Source: Hymenobacter sp. J193 (GTDB taxonomy: Bacteria > Bacteroidota > Bacteroidia > Cytophagales > Hymenobacteraceae). Taken from it: a stretch of 64,000 nucleotides of DNA. The position numbers were made by a program, and so were the translations under genes. Location: assembly GCF_024700075.1 (NCBI RefSeq), contig NZ_JAJONE010000001.1, positions 1,764,001 to 1,828,000 of the forward strand. Direction: 5' to 3'. Shown here piece after piece: positions 34,383 through 42,434 of this stretch. Every line of letters begins with the position of its first letter. Position 1 is the first letter of the stretch. The notes under the pieces are model-generated. The model did no database searches, had not been told where the DNA came from, and worked only from the letters and a program-made list of their open reading frames with translations.

Positions 34383-35239
34383 GAGGGTGTTTGGGAATTG
34401 GGTAGGGAGTAAATAAAAGCGAGTCAGTAAGTTGCCGGGGGAGTTCCTAGGCTCCTTCCGGCTTATGGTTGACGGCTATCAACCCCTTACTGACTCGCAA
34501 TGGCAAGTTATCGAGTTGCTGCTGCCTGTGCAACGGCGCCGACGCCTGTGTTTGCGTCACGTCTTCGATGCGTTGCTTTACGTGTGTCGCACCGGCTGTC
34601 AGTGGCGGGCGCTACCCCCGCAGTTCCCACCCTGGACGGCGGTGTACTACTATTTCTACCGCTGGCAGCGTCTGGGCCTGTGGCAGCAACTCAACACGGT
34701 CGTCAACGCCCTGGACCGGGTGGCACACGGCCGCGAACCTACCCCGGCGCTGGCTTGCATCGACAGCCAAAGCGTCAAGCTGGCTCCGCGTATCTACGAA
34801 CACCGCGGCCTGGACGCGCATAAACTCGTCAATGGCCGCAAACGTCAGCTACTGGTTGATTCGGGCGGGCGCATCTGGGCCGCGCACGTGCACGCGGCCC
34901 ACCGCCATGACAGCACCAGCGCGCTGGCTTTGCTGCCCCACCGCCCCTGGTGGGCGCGGCGCCTTCAGCTGGTGCTCACCGATGCGGCCTACCGTGGGCG
35001 CTTCACCCGCCACCTGCTGAGCTTGGGGGTGGCTCAGCAAATCAGCAGCCGCCCGCCCACGCAGCGCGGTTTCGTGCCGCTGGCCCGGCGTTGGGTCGTG
35101 GAGCGTACCTTCGCCTGGCTGGCCTGTTTTCGCCGCGTAGTCGTTGATTACGAATTCACCCCTGCTAGCCACGCCGCCTGGCTCTTGCTGGCCAACATCA
35201 CCATGGCCCTTAATCGAGCCTGAATTCCCAAACACCCTC
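34383..35239 (+). mobile_element. IS5-family insertion sequence, copy 1 (857 bp)
   Basis: Terminal inverted repeats GAGGGTGTTTGGGAATT (left) and AATTCCCAAACACCCTC (right) bound a single transposase gene. The trinucleotide TTA flanks both ends (34380-34382 and 35240-35242), consistent with a TNA target duplication. A 13-bp inverted repeat (34419-34431 with 34486-34498) spans the transposase start. Confidence 0.93.
34465..35223 (+). CDS. IS5-family DDE transposase, copy 1
   Basis: A 252 aa transposase in a single intact frame from ATG 34465 (an earlier in-frame start at 34432 is possible). The N-terminal domain shows the usual LLPVQRRRR, GCQWRALPPQFPPW and YYYFYRWQ pattern. The catalytic triad is visible as D in ACIDSQSVK, D in LTDAAYRG and E in VVERTFAWL. 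Many relatives need a frameshift to make the full protein; here none is needed. The protein is identical to copy 2 at 36786-37544, which points to recent activity. Confidence 0.93.
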   Translation: MVDGYQPLTDSQWQVIELLLPVQRRRRLCLRHVFDALLYVCRTGCQWRALPPQFPPWTAVYYYFYRWQRLGLWQQLNTVVNALDRVAHGREPTPALACIDSQSVKLAPRIYEHRGLDAHKLVNGRKRQLLVDSGGRIWAAHVHAAHRHDSTSALALLPHRPWWARRLQLVLTDAAYRGRFTRHLLSLGVAQQISSRPPTQRGFVPLARRWVVERTFAWLACFRRVVVDYEFTPASHAAWLLLANITMALNRA

Positions 35240-35334
35240 TTAGGCCCGCTAGTATGCTTATCTATATTATCTTGCGAACCAAGCATTAGAGGAAAATCCA
35301 AAGCTTACGGTAAGGCTTACCTAACAACACGACA

Positions 35335-35952
35335 ATGCCAGAGTTAAGTAATATCCAGACTTATGAAAAAATTAACAACTCTAATTTCGAGCCCACACTT
35401 AATCGTTTTGCCAATGTTTTAAAGAACATTGGTCTCTGGAATACTGAAATAAAAACAGATTTTGATAGCGTTAAATGGGAGGTTGAAGATAATAGATTTA
35501 TTTATTCTTCAGTCGCAGAACTTGGTTATTTCACCTCTAACCTCTCTAGCATAAAGATCCGACCGCTTTTCACAATTTATACTCCAGCAATTGATGATAC
35601 TTTTAATGAAAATTGGATTGGTTGTGAATTTTTAATTGAAGCTAATGAAATACGAAGCTATAAAAACGGAAAGCTTCATGCCTATGCTTATGATCTGGTA
35701 AGAGCATTAGTTTTTGAAATGCATAAAGAGTTTAAACAGACAGGAGTTTATTTTACTGATGAAGCGCAAGATGGAGGAGATTTTGATGGGGTGAGATGTA
35801 ACGTCCCTGAGAAGCTTTGGCAGTTCGATTACGCCTTAATTCCCTCGTCTCTTGAAAAGCTATACTCAAAAAAGCCATATAGACACAGCATTAAGCATCA
35901 CGAAAGCTACTTTGAAGCCTGGTATATTGAAAGGTGGAAAGAAAAACAATAA
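35335..35952 (+). CDS. AT-rich orphan protein, unknown function (transposon cargo)
   Basis: 205 aa, probably cytoplasmic: no signal peptide or membrane segment. Rich in N, I, K, E, F and Y, with visibly AT-rich codons quite unlike the GC-rich genes outside the IS pair, so it is very likely foreign. Segments such as KIRPLFTIYTPAIDDTFN, WIGCEFLIEAN and YDLVRALVFEMHKEFKQTG suggest a mixed alpha/beta fold. I recognise no family. ATG 35335 is the first start after copy 1 of the IS. A cargo, defence or immunity role would be speculation. Confidence 0.6.
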   Translation: MPELSNIQTYEKINNSNFEPTLNRFANVLKNIGLWNTEIKTDFDSVKWEVEDNRFIYSSVAELGYFTSNLSSIKIRPLFTIYTPAIDDTFNENWIGCEFLIEANEIRSYKNGKLHAYAYDLVRALVFEMHKEFKQTGVYFTDEAQDGGDFDGVRCNVPEKLWQFDYALIPSSLEKLYSKKPYRHSIKHHESYFEAWYIERWKEKQ

Positions 35953-35960
35953 CATCCTCC

Positions 35961-36145
35961 TCTGGCGCGAGTTTAGCGCAGCGTAACTCGTGACCAGCCC
36001 ACGACGCGGAGGCTGCGCCTCCACTGCCGCAATGCGGCAAACCAACGCCGCGCCGTCTAGAGCGGCGCGTTTGTCGTTCGGGGCTGGGAGGCACAGCCTC
36101 CCGGTATGGCCTGCACAAGTTACGCTGCGCTAAACTCGCGCCAGA
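35961..36145. repeat. 185-bp multi-hairpin palindromic element
   Basis: A perfect 28-bp inverted repeat (35961-35988 with 36118-36145, beginning TCTGGCGCGAGTTTAGCGCA) encloses at least four further hairpins: GGAGGC-GCCTCC (36008-36022), TGCCGC-GCGGCA (36025-36039), CGCCGC-GCGGCG (36046-36067) and GGGAGGC-GCCTCCC (36086-36102). Folded, it forms a closed multibranch shape. It fills most of the 300-base gap between the orphan gene and the SseB-like gene; the rest (to 36252) shows nothing recognisable. It could be a non-autonomous mobile element, a structured RNA or a double terminator. Confidence 0.85.
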
Positions 36146-36252
36146 TTACGAACATCTACCACAGAATCACAACGCAACTGCAGACAACCAAATACCCTAT
36201 ACATAGTATTCCAACCCCAATAGGCTTCTCATCGGAAATCTAACAAGGACAC

Positions 36253-36681
36253 ATGGACTCATCTGCCCACAACGAAATCGACCTTCTGTTAGCAAAAGCC
36301 AAGAGCTCTGGAAGAACTGAAGACCTTTCCGCCTTATGGAAAGCAGTACTCGACTTGCCGCAATGGCATTTTATTACACGGCAAACGGAGAATATCGAAG
36401 ACCGGAAGCCGTTTGTGGGCGTGATGGATGGTAAGCCCTGGGCGTTCCTGTTTACGGACAGGCAAAGGGCGCAGGAGTACGCAAGAACAATCCCAAACGG
36501 TGGGTTTGTGGATGAAAGCGGCAACGTTCTGGTGATATCCACGGATACGCAAAAAGCCATTGACTATCTTTTGGCGCTTGTCTCACAAGGCGTATATGGC
36601 TTAAGATTCAATGAACTTAATGGCTGGTTTTCGCCAATTGAAAATTTGCCAGCTATTATAAAGCACGTGAATAAAAATTAA
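36253..36681 (+). CDS. SseB-like domain protein (transposon cargo)
   Basis: 142 aa, cytoplasmic. The middle part (PFVGVMDGKPWAFLFTDRQR, AQEYARTIPNG, VLVISTDTQKAIDYL) has the SseB N-terminal domain pattern: a strand giving the value, a FTD-type turn, then helix. SseB-type domains have no firmly established biochemical role known to me. Base composition is intermediate between the AT-rich orphan gene and the genome background. It lies inside the IS-bracketed segment and starts about 107 bases after the palindromic element. Confidence 0.7.
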   Translation: MDSSAHNEIDLLLAKAKSSGRTEDLSALWKAVLDLPQWHFITRQTENIEDRKPFVGVMDGKPWAFLFTDRQRAQEYARTIPNGGFVDESGNVLVISTDTQKAIDYLLALVSQGVYGLRFNELNGWFSPIENLPAIIKHVNKN

Positions 36682-36769
36682 TCCGAGCGAGGCTATGCCT
36701 CGCACCAGAATAGCCCAATTGCTTTATTGCCTCCACGTTTGCTGTTGAGGCTAATACTCTGAACTATAA

Positions 36770-37626
36770 GAGGGTGTTTGGGAATTCAGGCTCGATTAAG
36801 GGCCATGGTGATGTTGGCCAGCAAGAGCCAGGCGGCGTGGCTAGCAGGGGTGAATTCGTAATCAACGACTACGCGGCGAAAACAGGCCAGCCAGGCGAAG
36901 GTACGCTCCACGACCCAACGCCGGGCCAGCGGCACGAAACCGCGCTGCGTGGGCGGGCGGCTGCTGATTTGCTGAGCCACCCCCAAGCTCAGCAGGTGGC
37001 GGGTGAAGCGCCCACGGTAGGCCGCATCGGTGAGCACCAGCTGAAGGCGCCGCGCCCACCAGGGGCGGTGGGGCAGCAAAGCCAGCGCGCTGGTGCTGTC
37101 ATGGCGGTGGGCCGCGTGCACGTGCGCGGCCCAGATGCGCCCGCCCGAATCAACCAGTAGCTGACGTTTGCGGCCATTGACGAGTTTATGCGCGTCCAGG
37201 CCGCGGTGTTCGTAGATACGCGGAGCCAGCTTGACGCTTTGGCTGTCGATGCAAGCCAGCGCCGGGGTAGGTTCGCGGCCGTGTGCCACCCGGTCCAGGG
37301 CGTTGACGACCGTGTTGAGTTGCTGCCACAGGCCCAGACGCTGCCAGCGGTAGAAATAGTAGTACACCGCCGTCCAGGGTGGGAACTGCGGGGGTAGCGC
37401 CCGCCACTGACAGCCGGTGCGACACACGTAAAGCAACGCATCGAAGACGTGACGCAAACACAGGCGTCGGCGCCGTTGCACAGGCAGCAGCAACTCGATA
37501 ACTTGCCATTGCGAGTCAGTAAGGGGTTGATAGCCGTCAACCATAAGCCGGAAGGAGCCTAGGAACTCCCCCGGCAACTTACTGACTCGCTTTTATTTAC
37601 TCCCTACCCAATTCCCAAACACCCTC
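36770..37626 (-). mobile_element. IS5-family insertion sequence, copy 2 (857 bp, inverted)
   Basis: Same length, ends and gene as copy 1, in reverse orientation. Its flanks are TAA (36767-36769) and TTA (37627-37629), not an exact direct duplication, unlike copy 1. Confidence 0.93.
36786..37544 (-). CDS. IS5-family DDE transposase, copy 2
   Basis: 252 aa from ATG 37544 (or 263 aa from 37577), identical at protein level to copy 1, with the same D, D, E catalytic motifs (ACIDSQSVK, LTDAAYRG, VVERTFAWL) in one intact frame. It is convergent with copy 1 across the cargo. Confidence 0.93.
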   Translation of the reverse strand: MVDGYQPLTDSQWQVIELLLPVQRRRRLCLRHVFDALLYVCRTGCQWRALPPQFPPWTAVYYYFYRWQRLGLWQQLNTVVNALDRVAHGREPTPALACIDSQSVKLAPRIYEHRGLDAHKLVNGRKRQLLVDSGGRIWAAHVHAAHRHDSTSALALLPHRPWWARRLQLVLTDAAYRGRFTRHLLSLGVAQQISSRPPTQRGFVPLARRWVVERTFAWLACFRRVVVDYEFTPASHAAWLLLANITMALNRA

Positions 37627-37685
37627 TTACGCCGGAGAGGCTATTCCCCGAATCTGGCTCCGTTACCTGTCGTTCGACCAATAGG

Positions 37686-38603
37686 ATGCAGTTGCAACAT
37701 ATGCTACGTGAGAAATATCAGGGCTGTTTGCTGGCCGGGGCCATTGGTGATGCCTGGGGCAGCAGCTTTGAAAACGAGCAAGCACTTCCTGCGGCTTCTA
37801 CCTTTTACCTCGGCGGCCAGCCAGGCCGCACCCGGCATTGGGCCCTGACGGATGACACGCAGCTGACCTTGGCAACGTGCGAAGTGCTGGCTTCCGGCCC
37901 CTTCGACCCGGGCCAGTTGGGGCAGCAGTTTGTGAGGTATTATCGGCAAGGCAAACTCACCGGTCTGGGGGCCACTACGCTGCAGGCCATCCGCGACACG
38001 GAAGCGGGTATGCACTGGACGCAAACCGGCCGGCGGGGGCATTTCGCGGCAGGCAACGGAGCCGCCATGCGCATAGCCCCCTTCGCCTTTTACCCGACCA
38101 CCACCCGGCAAACTATTTACGACGCCTGCCGCATTACGCACCAGAACGAAGACGCCTACGCCGGCGCGCTGGCCGTGTATCTGGCTATCAAGGCCGCTTT
38201 GCACCAAACCTGGACCGGCCGCAACAATCTGCTGGCGCTTGTTCTGCCCGAACTGCCGGATACCAACCTGAAGGACCGGCTGCAGGAACTAAGCCTCTAC
38301 CCACCCGAAGCTACTATTGATGAGGCCGCCGGGCTGGGCAACAATGGACACGTTGTCAACTCTGTTCCGTTTGCTATTTTTTGCGCCACCAAAGTTCTGA
38401 ACCTGGGGCTAACCTGCCTGATGCAGCAGCTTATGGCCACCGGGGGCGACACTGATACGAATGCTTCTATGGCCGGCCAGATTGCCGGGGCGTTGGTCGG
38501 GCTGGCCGGTCTGCCACCGGAGTTGCTGCAGAAGCTGGCACAGTTGCCGGATTATCAATGGCTGAAGAATACCCTAACCCGTACCATGCCCACGGATTGG
38601 TAG
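37686..38603 (+). CDS. ADP-ribosylglycohydrolase family protein
   Basis: A 305 aa cytoplasmic enzyme of the ADP-ribosyl-(dinitrogen reductase) hydrolase / ARH family, expected to remove ADP-ribose from a protein or small molecule. Key features: GCLLAGAIGDAWGSSFE, the metal-binding LTDDTQL near residue 60, FAAGNGAAMRIAPFAF, and the second metal site GGDTDTNASMAGQIAGALVG. It starts 60 bases beyond IS copy 2, so it may be read from a promoter near or inside the IS. The target is unknown and no ADP-ribosyltransferase is visible nearby. Confidence 0.88.
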   Translation: MQLQHMLREKYQGCLLAGAIGDAWGSSFENEQALPAASTFYLGGQPGRTRHWALTDDTQLTLATCEVLASGPFDPGQLGQQFVRYYRQGKLTGLGATTLQAIRDTEAGMHWTQTGRRGHFAAGNGAAMRIAPFAFYPTTTRQTIYDACRITHQNEDAYAGALAVYLAIKAALHQTWTGRNNLLALVLPELPDTNLKDRLQELSLYPPEATIDEAAGLGNNGHVVNSVPFAIFCATKVLNLGLTCLMQQLMATGGDTDTNASMAGQIAGALVGLAGLPPELLQKLAQLPDYQWLKNTLTRTMPTDW

Positions 38604-38729
38604 TGTAATTCATACAGAGTTTCGCCGCTTCTGTTACTTTCCGGCAGCACTTTCTATTTCTCTCCCTTGTGCCGCCGCGCCAACTAATCCGCCAAACCTG
38701 TAACATTGTGCATTCACCTTTCGTGCTGA

Positions 38730-39395
38730 ATGCCCATGCCAGAACCTGACGACTCCCTCGGCCGCAAAATCCTGGGCTTTTTCATCAAGGATGAGCCCGC
38801 CGCGCCCGGCCAGCCCGCCCCTCCGCAAGCGCCCACCAGCGCTGCACCGGCCCAGGCTCCCCTCCCACCCGGCTCCCTCGACGCCCGCTTTGCCGAGCAC
38901 TTCGCCAACGTGCTGGCCAAAAACAACCTGCCCGGCCCCGACTACTTCGAGTTTCGGGAGGCTCTGCGCGGACTGGCGGGGCTGGAGCTGAGCGAGAGCA
39001 AGCAGTTTCAGGCGGCCTGGGCCAGCTTCAAGGCCCTGGGGGGCTCCACCGACGTGGCCCAGCTGACAAACACCGCCAACCAGTACCTGACCGTGCTCAG
39101 CCAGGACCGCGAGGCCTTCGGCAAGAGCGTGGAAACCGCCATTGCGGAGCGCGTGGGCGGCCTGCAGAACGAGCAGCAGAAGCTTCAGGGCGAAAACGAA
39201 GCCCTGGCCCGGCAGCTCACCGAAATTCAGCAGCGAATAGCCGCCAACGCGGAGCGGCTGACGGCCATTGGTGGCGAAATCACGGAGCAAAGCGGCAAGC
39301 TCCAGCAGAACCGCCAGAACTACGAAGCCACCTACAGCCAATTCACCCAGCAAATCCGCGACGACCTGGCCAAAATCACCCAGCATCTGCGGTGA
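38730..39395 (+). CDS. Coiled-coil protein, first gene of a three-gene envelope cluster
   Basis: 221 aa (ATG 38730; ATG 38736 is equally possible). The start is short and basic-acidic (GRKILGFFIKDEP), then a P/A/Q-rich linker to about residue 48, a helical domain (ARFAEHFANVLAKNNLPGPD), and a long coiled coil from about residue 140 rich in Q, E, L and N (LQNEQQKLQGENEALARQL). No signal peptide or membrane segment. No known family is recognised. The next two genes run the same way, separated by an inverted-repeat element and a 44-base gap. Confidence 0.7.
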   Translation: MPMPEPDDSLGRKILGFFIKDEPAAPGQPAPPQAPTSAAPAQAPLPPGSLDARFAEHFANVLAKNNLPGPDYFEFREALRGLAGLELSESKQFQAAWASFKALGGSTDVAQLTNTANQYLTVLSQDREAFGKSVETAIAERVGGLQNEQQKLQGENEALARQLTEIQQRIAANAERLTAIGGEITEQSGKLQQNRQNYEATYSQFTQQIRDDLAKITQHLR

Positions 39396-39399
39396 CAAG

Positions 39400-39501
39400 G
39401 GTGAAGTTGTGAGTTTGTGAAATTGTGGGTTTGTCGTTCTGGCAGCCTACCATTTCCAATTTCAACTCCACTTCACAATTTCACAAACTCACAATTTCAC
39501 C
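39400..39501. repeat. Inverted repeat of the GTGAAAT family, copy 2
   Basis: Left arm 39400-39427 (GGTGAAGTTGTGAGTTTGTG...) and right arm ending at 39501 (TTCACAAACTCACAATTTCACC) are reverse complements with few mismatches. Word structure, position and distance to the next ATG (six bases) mirror the element at 11963-12075. Confidence 0.85.
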
Positions 39502-39506
39502 TCTTC

Positions 39507-40535
39507 ATGGCAACTCCTGACTTTTCGCAAATAGGCGGCAGCACGGACGTGGAAAAACGCTCGTTCTGGTCGCGGCCCGAGGGCATTCTGGGGCTGGTGG
39601 TGCTGGCCGGCCTGGTGGGCACGGGCCTGTATTACTACAATCAGATCCTGGAGTTTCTGATTAAGGTGGCTACCAACACTCTGCACCTGGCTTTTTTGTT
39701 GGGCGCGCTGGGCGTGGTGGTGTTCCTGGTTACCAGCCGCGACGTGCGCACGGCCACGTTCTTTCTGTTCAAAACACTGATGCGCAAGATTGCCGGGCTC
39801 GTCATTCAGCTCGACCCCATTGCCATCCTCAAAATCTACATCGACGACCTAAAGCAGAAGCGCCAGAAAATGCAGGGCCAGATAGATACCCTGGCCGGGC
39901 AGCTGGTGAAGCTGAACAAGAAAATCAACGAAAACAACGTCGAAATCAAGCAGAAATTTGCCGAGGCAAACAAAGCCAGCTCCATGCTCGACCGGCCCGG
40001 CATGAAGGAAACTGCCTCGCTGGCTACCATTGAAGGCGCCGGCCTGCAGGACATGAACCAGAAGCTGCTGCCCCTGCAGCGCAACATCCAGATGGTGCTG
40101 GCCTTCATGGAAAAAGTAAACCAGAGCGCCGACTACATCATCAAGGAAACCGAAATCAAGGTGCGCCTGAAGGAGGTGGAGTATAAGATTGTGAAAGAAA
40201 GCTCCAACGCCCTGCGCACGGCCGTGAGCATCTTCAAAGGCGACCCGGACAAGAAATTCTACTTCGACCAGTCGATGGAATACATCCAGGATGACATGAG
40301 CCAGAAGTTGGGCGAAATGAAGCGCGCCATGGATATGTCGATGGATTTTATCAATTCCGTGGACGTGCAAAACGGCATCTTGTCCGACAAGGGCGAGGCC
40401 ATGCTGGCAGCCTACAATAAAGGCGAGTTCAAGCTCGTCACGCTCGACGCCCGCCCCGACGCGGCCGCACCTGCCCTGCGCCCCGGCGAAACCTACCCGG
40501 CCAAAGACGCCGGCTACCGCAACCTGCTGGAATAA
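39507..40535 (+). CDS. Membrane protein with PspA-like coiled coil, second gene of the cluster
   Basis: 342 aa. Two hydrophobic segments (GILGLVVLAGLVGTGLYYY and LHLAFLLGALGVVVFLV) are followed from about residue 110 by a long amphipathic coiled coil (ILKIYIDDLKQKRQKMQGQI, LVKLNKKINENNVEIKQKFA) reminiscent of PspA/IM30 (ESCRT-III-like) proteins, though membrane-anchored. The C-terminal end is proline/alanine-rich. An inner-membrane location is inferred. The start at 39507 is fixed by the inverted repeat just before it. Confidence 0.7.
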   Translation: MATPDFSQIGGSTDVEKRSFWSRPEGILGLVVLAGLVGTGLYYYNQILEFLIKVATNTLHLAFLLGALGVVVFLVTSRDVRTATFFLFKTLMRKIAGLVIQLDPIAILKIYIDDLKQKRQKMQGQIDTLAGQLVKLNKKINENNVEIKQKFAEANKASSMLDRPGMKETASLATIEGAGLQDMNQKLLPLQRNIQMVLAFMEKVNQSADYIIKETEIKVRLKEVEYKIVKESSNALRTAVSIFKGDPDKKFYFDQSMEYIQDDMSQKLGEMKRAMDMSMDFINSVDVQNGILSDKGEAMLAAYNKGEFKLVTLDARPDAAAPALRPGETYPAKDAGYRNLLE

Positions 40536-40579
40536 CCAACCCTGTTCTTTCTCCCGCCACTCTTTCCCTTCTTTCTCAT

Positions 40580-41599
40580 ATGCAACGATTAACCCTCGCC
40601 GGCCGGCTGATCATTACGCTCATCGTGCTGGCCGCCGCCTACTTCGGCTTCCGCCATTTCTTCGGTGATAAGCTGGGCCAGGGCACCGCCACCGCCCCCA
40701 CGGAAGCTACCACTGCGGGCAGCAGCAGTACTGCCTCCGACACGTACGACGGTGGTGCTGCCAGTACCACAAACGCCACCTCGGGCACCGCCACGCCCAC
40801 GGCTTTTTCCTACTCGGCGCCGGCGCCCGTCAACGGCAAGCTGAAAGGCGTGGTGGAGCTGGGTGCCAGCGGCTTCAACTCCTTTATCGTGCGCATCGAT
40901 GAGCAGAAAAACTGGAAGCTGGAAAAGGCCGAGTTCGGCACCAGCCTCGCCATCGAAAACATGGCCTCCGATGATGACGTCCGCACGGGCCTGAAGGCCT
41001 ACATTGCCAAGATGCTGGACTTTGGCGTACCCGGCCGCGACATTCAGTTTGTGGTGAGCTCGGGGGCCCTGAAGGCGGAAGGCACCCAGAAAATCATCAA
41101 GGCGCTGAAGTCCCTGAGCTACGTGGTGAACACCGTGACGCCCGAGCGGGAAGGTGCCCTGGCTTTGCGCTCCGTACTGCCGCCCAGCTACGCCGATAAG
41201 GCCTTCGTGGTCGACATCGGCTCGGGCAACACCAAGATTTCGTGGCTGGAAGGCGGCGCGCCCAAAGCCCTGGAAACCTACGGCGCCAAGTACTTCCAGA
41301 ACGGCACCGACGACGCCACCGTGGCCACCGACGTGAAGGCCAAAGCCAGCCAAGTGCCCGCCGGACTGCGTCAGACCTGCTTTATCATCGGCGGTATTCC
41401 TTTTGAGCTGGCCAAGCAGGTGCGTAAGGGTGATGAGCGGTACACCGTGCTCAACGCCGCTGACGCGTACAAGCTCGACAACGCCAAGTCGAAAGCCGGC
41501 CAGAACATCTACCGCGCCGTGCAGGAAGCCACCGGCTGCCAGCAGTTCGTATTCGACTGGGATGCCAACTTCACCATCGGCTTCCTGCTGAGCAAGTAA
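40580..41599 (+). CDS. Membrane-anchored Ppx/actin-fold (ASKHA) protein, third gene of the cluster
   Basis: 339 aa. One N-terminal membrane segment (LIITLIVLAAAYFGFRHFFG), a T/S/A-rich linker of about 60 residues, then a domain with the order of motifs seen in exopolyphosphatase/actin-fold proteins: GVVELGASGFNSFIVRID (phosphate 1-like), FVVSSGALKAEGTQKIIKAL, then TPEREGALALRSVLP and the phosphate 2-like FVVDIGSGNTKISW, and CFIIGGIPFELA. That suggests nucleotide or phosphate binding outside the usual cytosolic setting, but activity is unproven. A strong terminator follows the gene. Confidence 0.7.
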   Translation: MQRLTLAGRLIITLIVLAAAYFGFRHFFGDKLGQGTATAPTEATTAGSSSTASDTYDGGAASTTNATSGTATPTAFSYSAPAPVNGKLKGVVELGASGFNSFIVRIDEQKNWKLEKAEFGTSLAIENMASDDDVRTGLKAYIAKMLDFGVPGRDIQFVVSSGALKAEGTQKIIKALKSLSYVVNTVTPEREGALALRSVLPPSYADKAFVVDIGSGNTKISWLEGGAPKALETYGAKYFQNGTDDATVATDVKAKASQVPAGLRQTCFIIGGIPFELAKQVRKGDERYTVLNAADAYKLDNAKSKAGQNIYRAVQEATGCQQFVFDWDANFTIGFLLSK

Positions 41600-41621
41600 C
41601 CCCGACGCAGCTTCCTGCCTG

Positions 41622-41656
41622 AAACGGGCCGGCAGACACGTTCTGCCGGCCCGTTT
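41622..41656. terminator. Bidirectional intrinsic terminator
   Basis: AAACGGGCCGGCAGA pairs perfectly with TCTGCCGGCCCGTTTT across a short loop. It lies between convergent genes. Confidence 0.9.
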
Positions 41657-41668
41657 TGCTTTTTCCGC

Positions 41669-42382
41669 TTACCGGCGCAGATAAGGTGCCAGTATTTGCG
41701 TCCACACCTTGTAACCGGCGGAGTTCAGGTGCAGGCTGTCGGATTCGTAGAGTTCGGGGCGGGGTTTGCCGCCAGGGCCCAGCAGGGGCGTAACCGTGTC
41801 TACAAAGCGCAGGTACTGCGGGTGCGCCTCAATGTAGGTGCGAATAAGCCGGTTGGCTTCCTGCACCTTGGGGTAGAGCGCCCAGCGCAGCGGGCTGGGC
41901 TTGATGGCCAGAAACACCAGCGGCACCCGGCGCAGGGGCTTGTGCTGGCGCATGCGCCGCTCAAACTCCAGGAAAGAGGCATACACTTCCTGCGCGCTGG
42001 CACCGGCCCCAATGTCATTGTCGCCCTCGTATATCACCACTTGCCGGGGCTCGTAGCCCAGCACTACCGGATCGAAAAAGTACAGCGCATCGGGGAAGCG
42101 GGAGCCGCCGAAGCCCCGGTTGAGTACCGGCAGGCCCGGAAAATCCTGTTGAAGCGTCGTCCACTTGCGCAACGAGGAGCTGCCGTAGAATAGGATGGGC
42201 CGCTTGGGTGGTGGCGCGAGGCTGTCCTGGCGGGCAAAGGCGCGCATTTCGGCGGCCCACTGCGCGGGGTTGGTGGATGACGCGGCGGCAGTCTGGCCCG
42301 AGGTATCAGGGCTTCTGAACAGCAGTAAAGCAAGCACGGCGCTCAGCCGCACGGCGTTTGGGAAGCTCTTGAAAAATAACAT
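41669..42382 (-). CDS. Exported SGNH/GDSL-family hydrolase
   Basis: 237 aa from ATG 42382 with a hydrophobic signal (AVRLSAVLALLLF). SGNH blocks visible: nucleophile region ILFYGSSSLRKW, RGFGGSRFPDAL (block II Gly), YEGDNDIGAG (block III Asn) and DSLHLNSAGY (block V Asp and His). It likely hydrolyses an ester (acetyl groups on polysaccharide are common substrates of relatives). The gap to the upstream gene on the same strand is 52 bases. Confidence 0.85.
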   Translation of the reverse strand: MLFFKSFPNAVRLSAVLALLLFRSPDTSGQTAAASSTNPAQWAAEMRAFARQDSLAPPPKRPILFYGSSSLRKWTTLQQDFPGLPVLNRGFGGSRFPDALYFFDPVVLGYEPRQVVIYEGDNDIGAGASAQEVYASFLEFERRMRQHKPLRRVPLVFLAIKPSPLRWALYPKVQEANRLIRTYIEAHPQYLRFVDTVTPLLGPGGKPRPELYESDSLHLNSAGYKVWTQILAPYLRR

Positions 42383-42434
42383 GGCGCAAAATAGCACCTG
42401 ACGCTGGTTTGCGCTCAGCGGCTGGTAGCAAGGC

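Larger units (their letters stand above)
34383..37626. mobile_element. Putative composite transposon: two inverted IS copies and about 1.5 kb of cargo
   Basis: Two 857-bp IS copies in opposite orientation bracket 35240-36769, which holds an AT-rich orphan gene, a multi-hairpin element and an SseB-like gene. TTA lies immediately outside both outer ends (34380-34382 and 37627-37629). Copy 1 alone is also flanked by TTA, and a TNA preference makes a chance match likely, so joint transposition is inferred, not proven. Confidence 0.55.

Noticed and set aside
35961..36145. Integron attC site
   Set aside because: The outer arms are perfect palindromes without the GTTRRRY/RYYYAAC core pair (the nearest word is GTTACGC), and no integrase is nearby.
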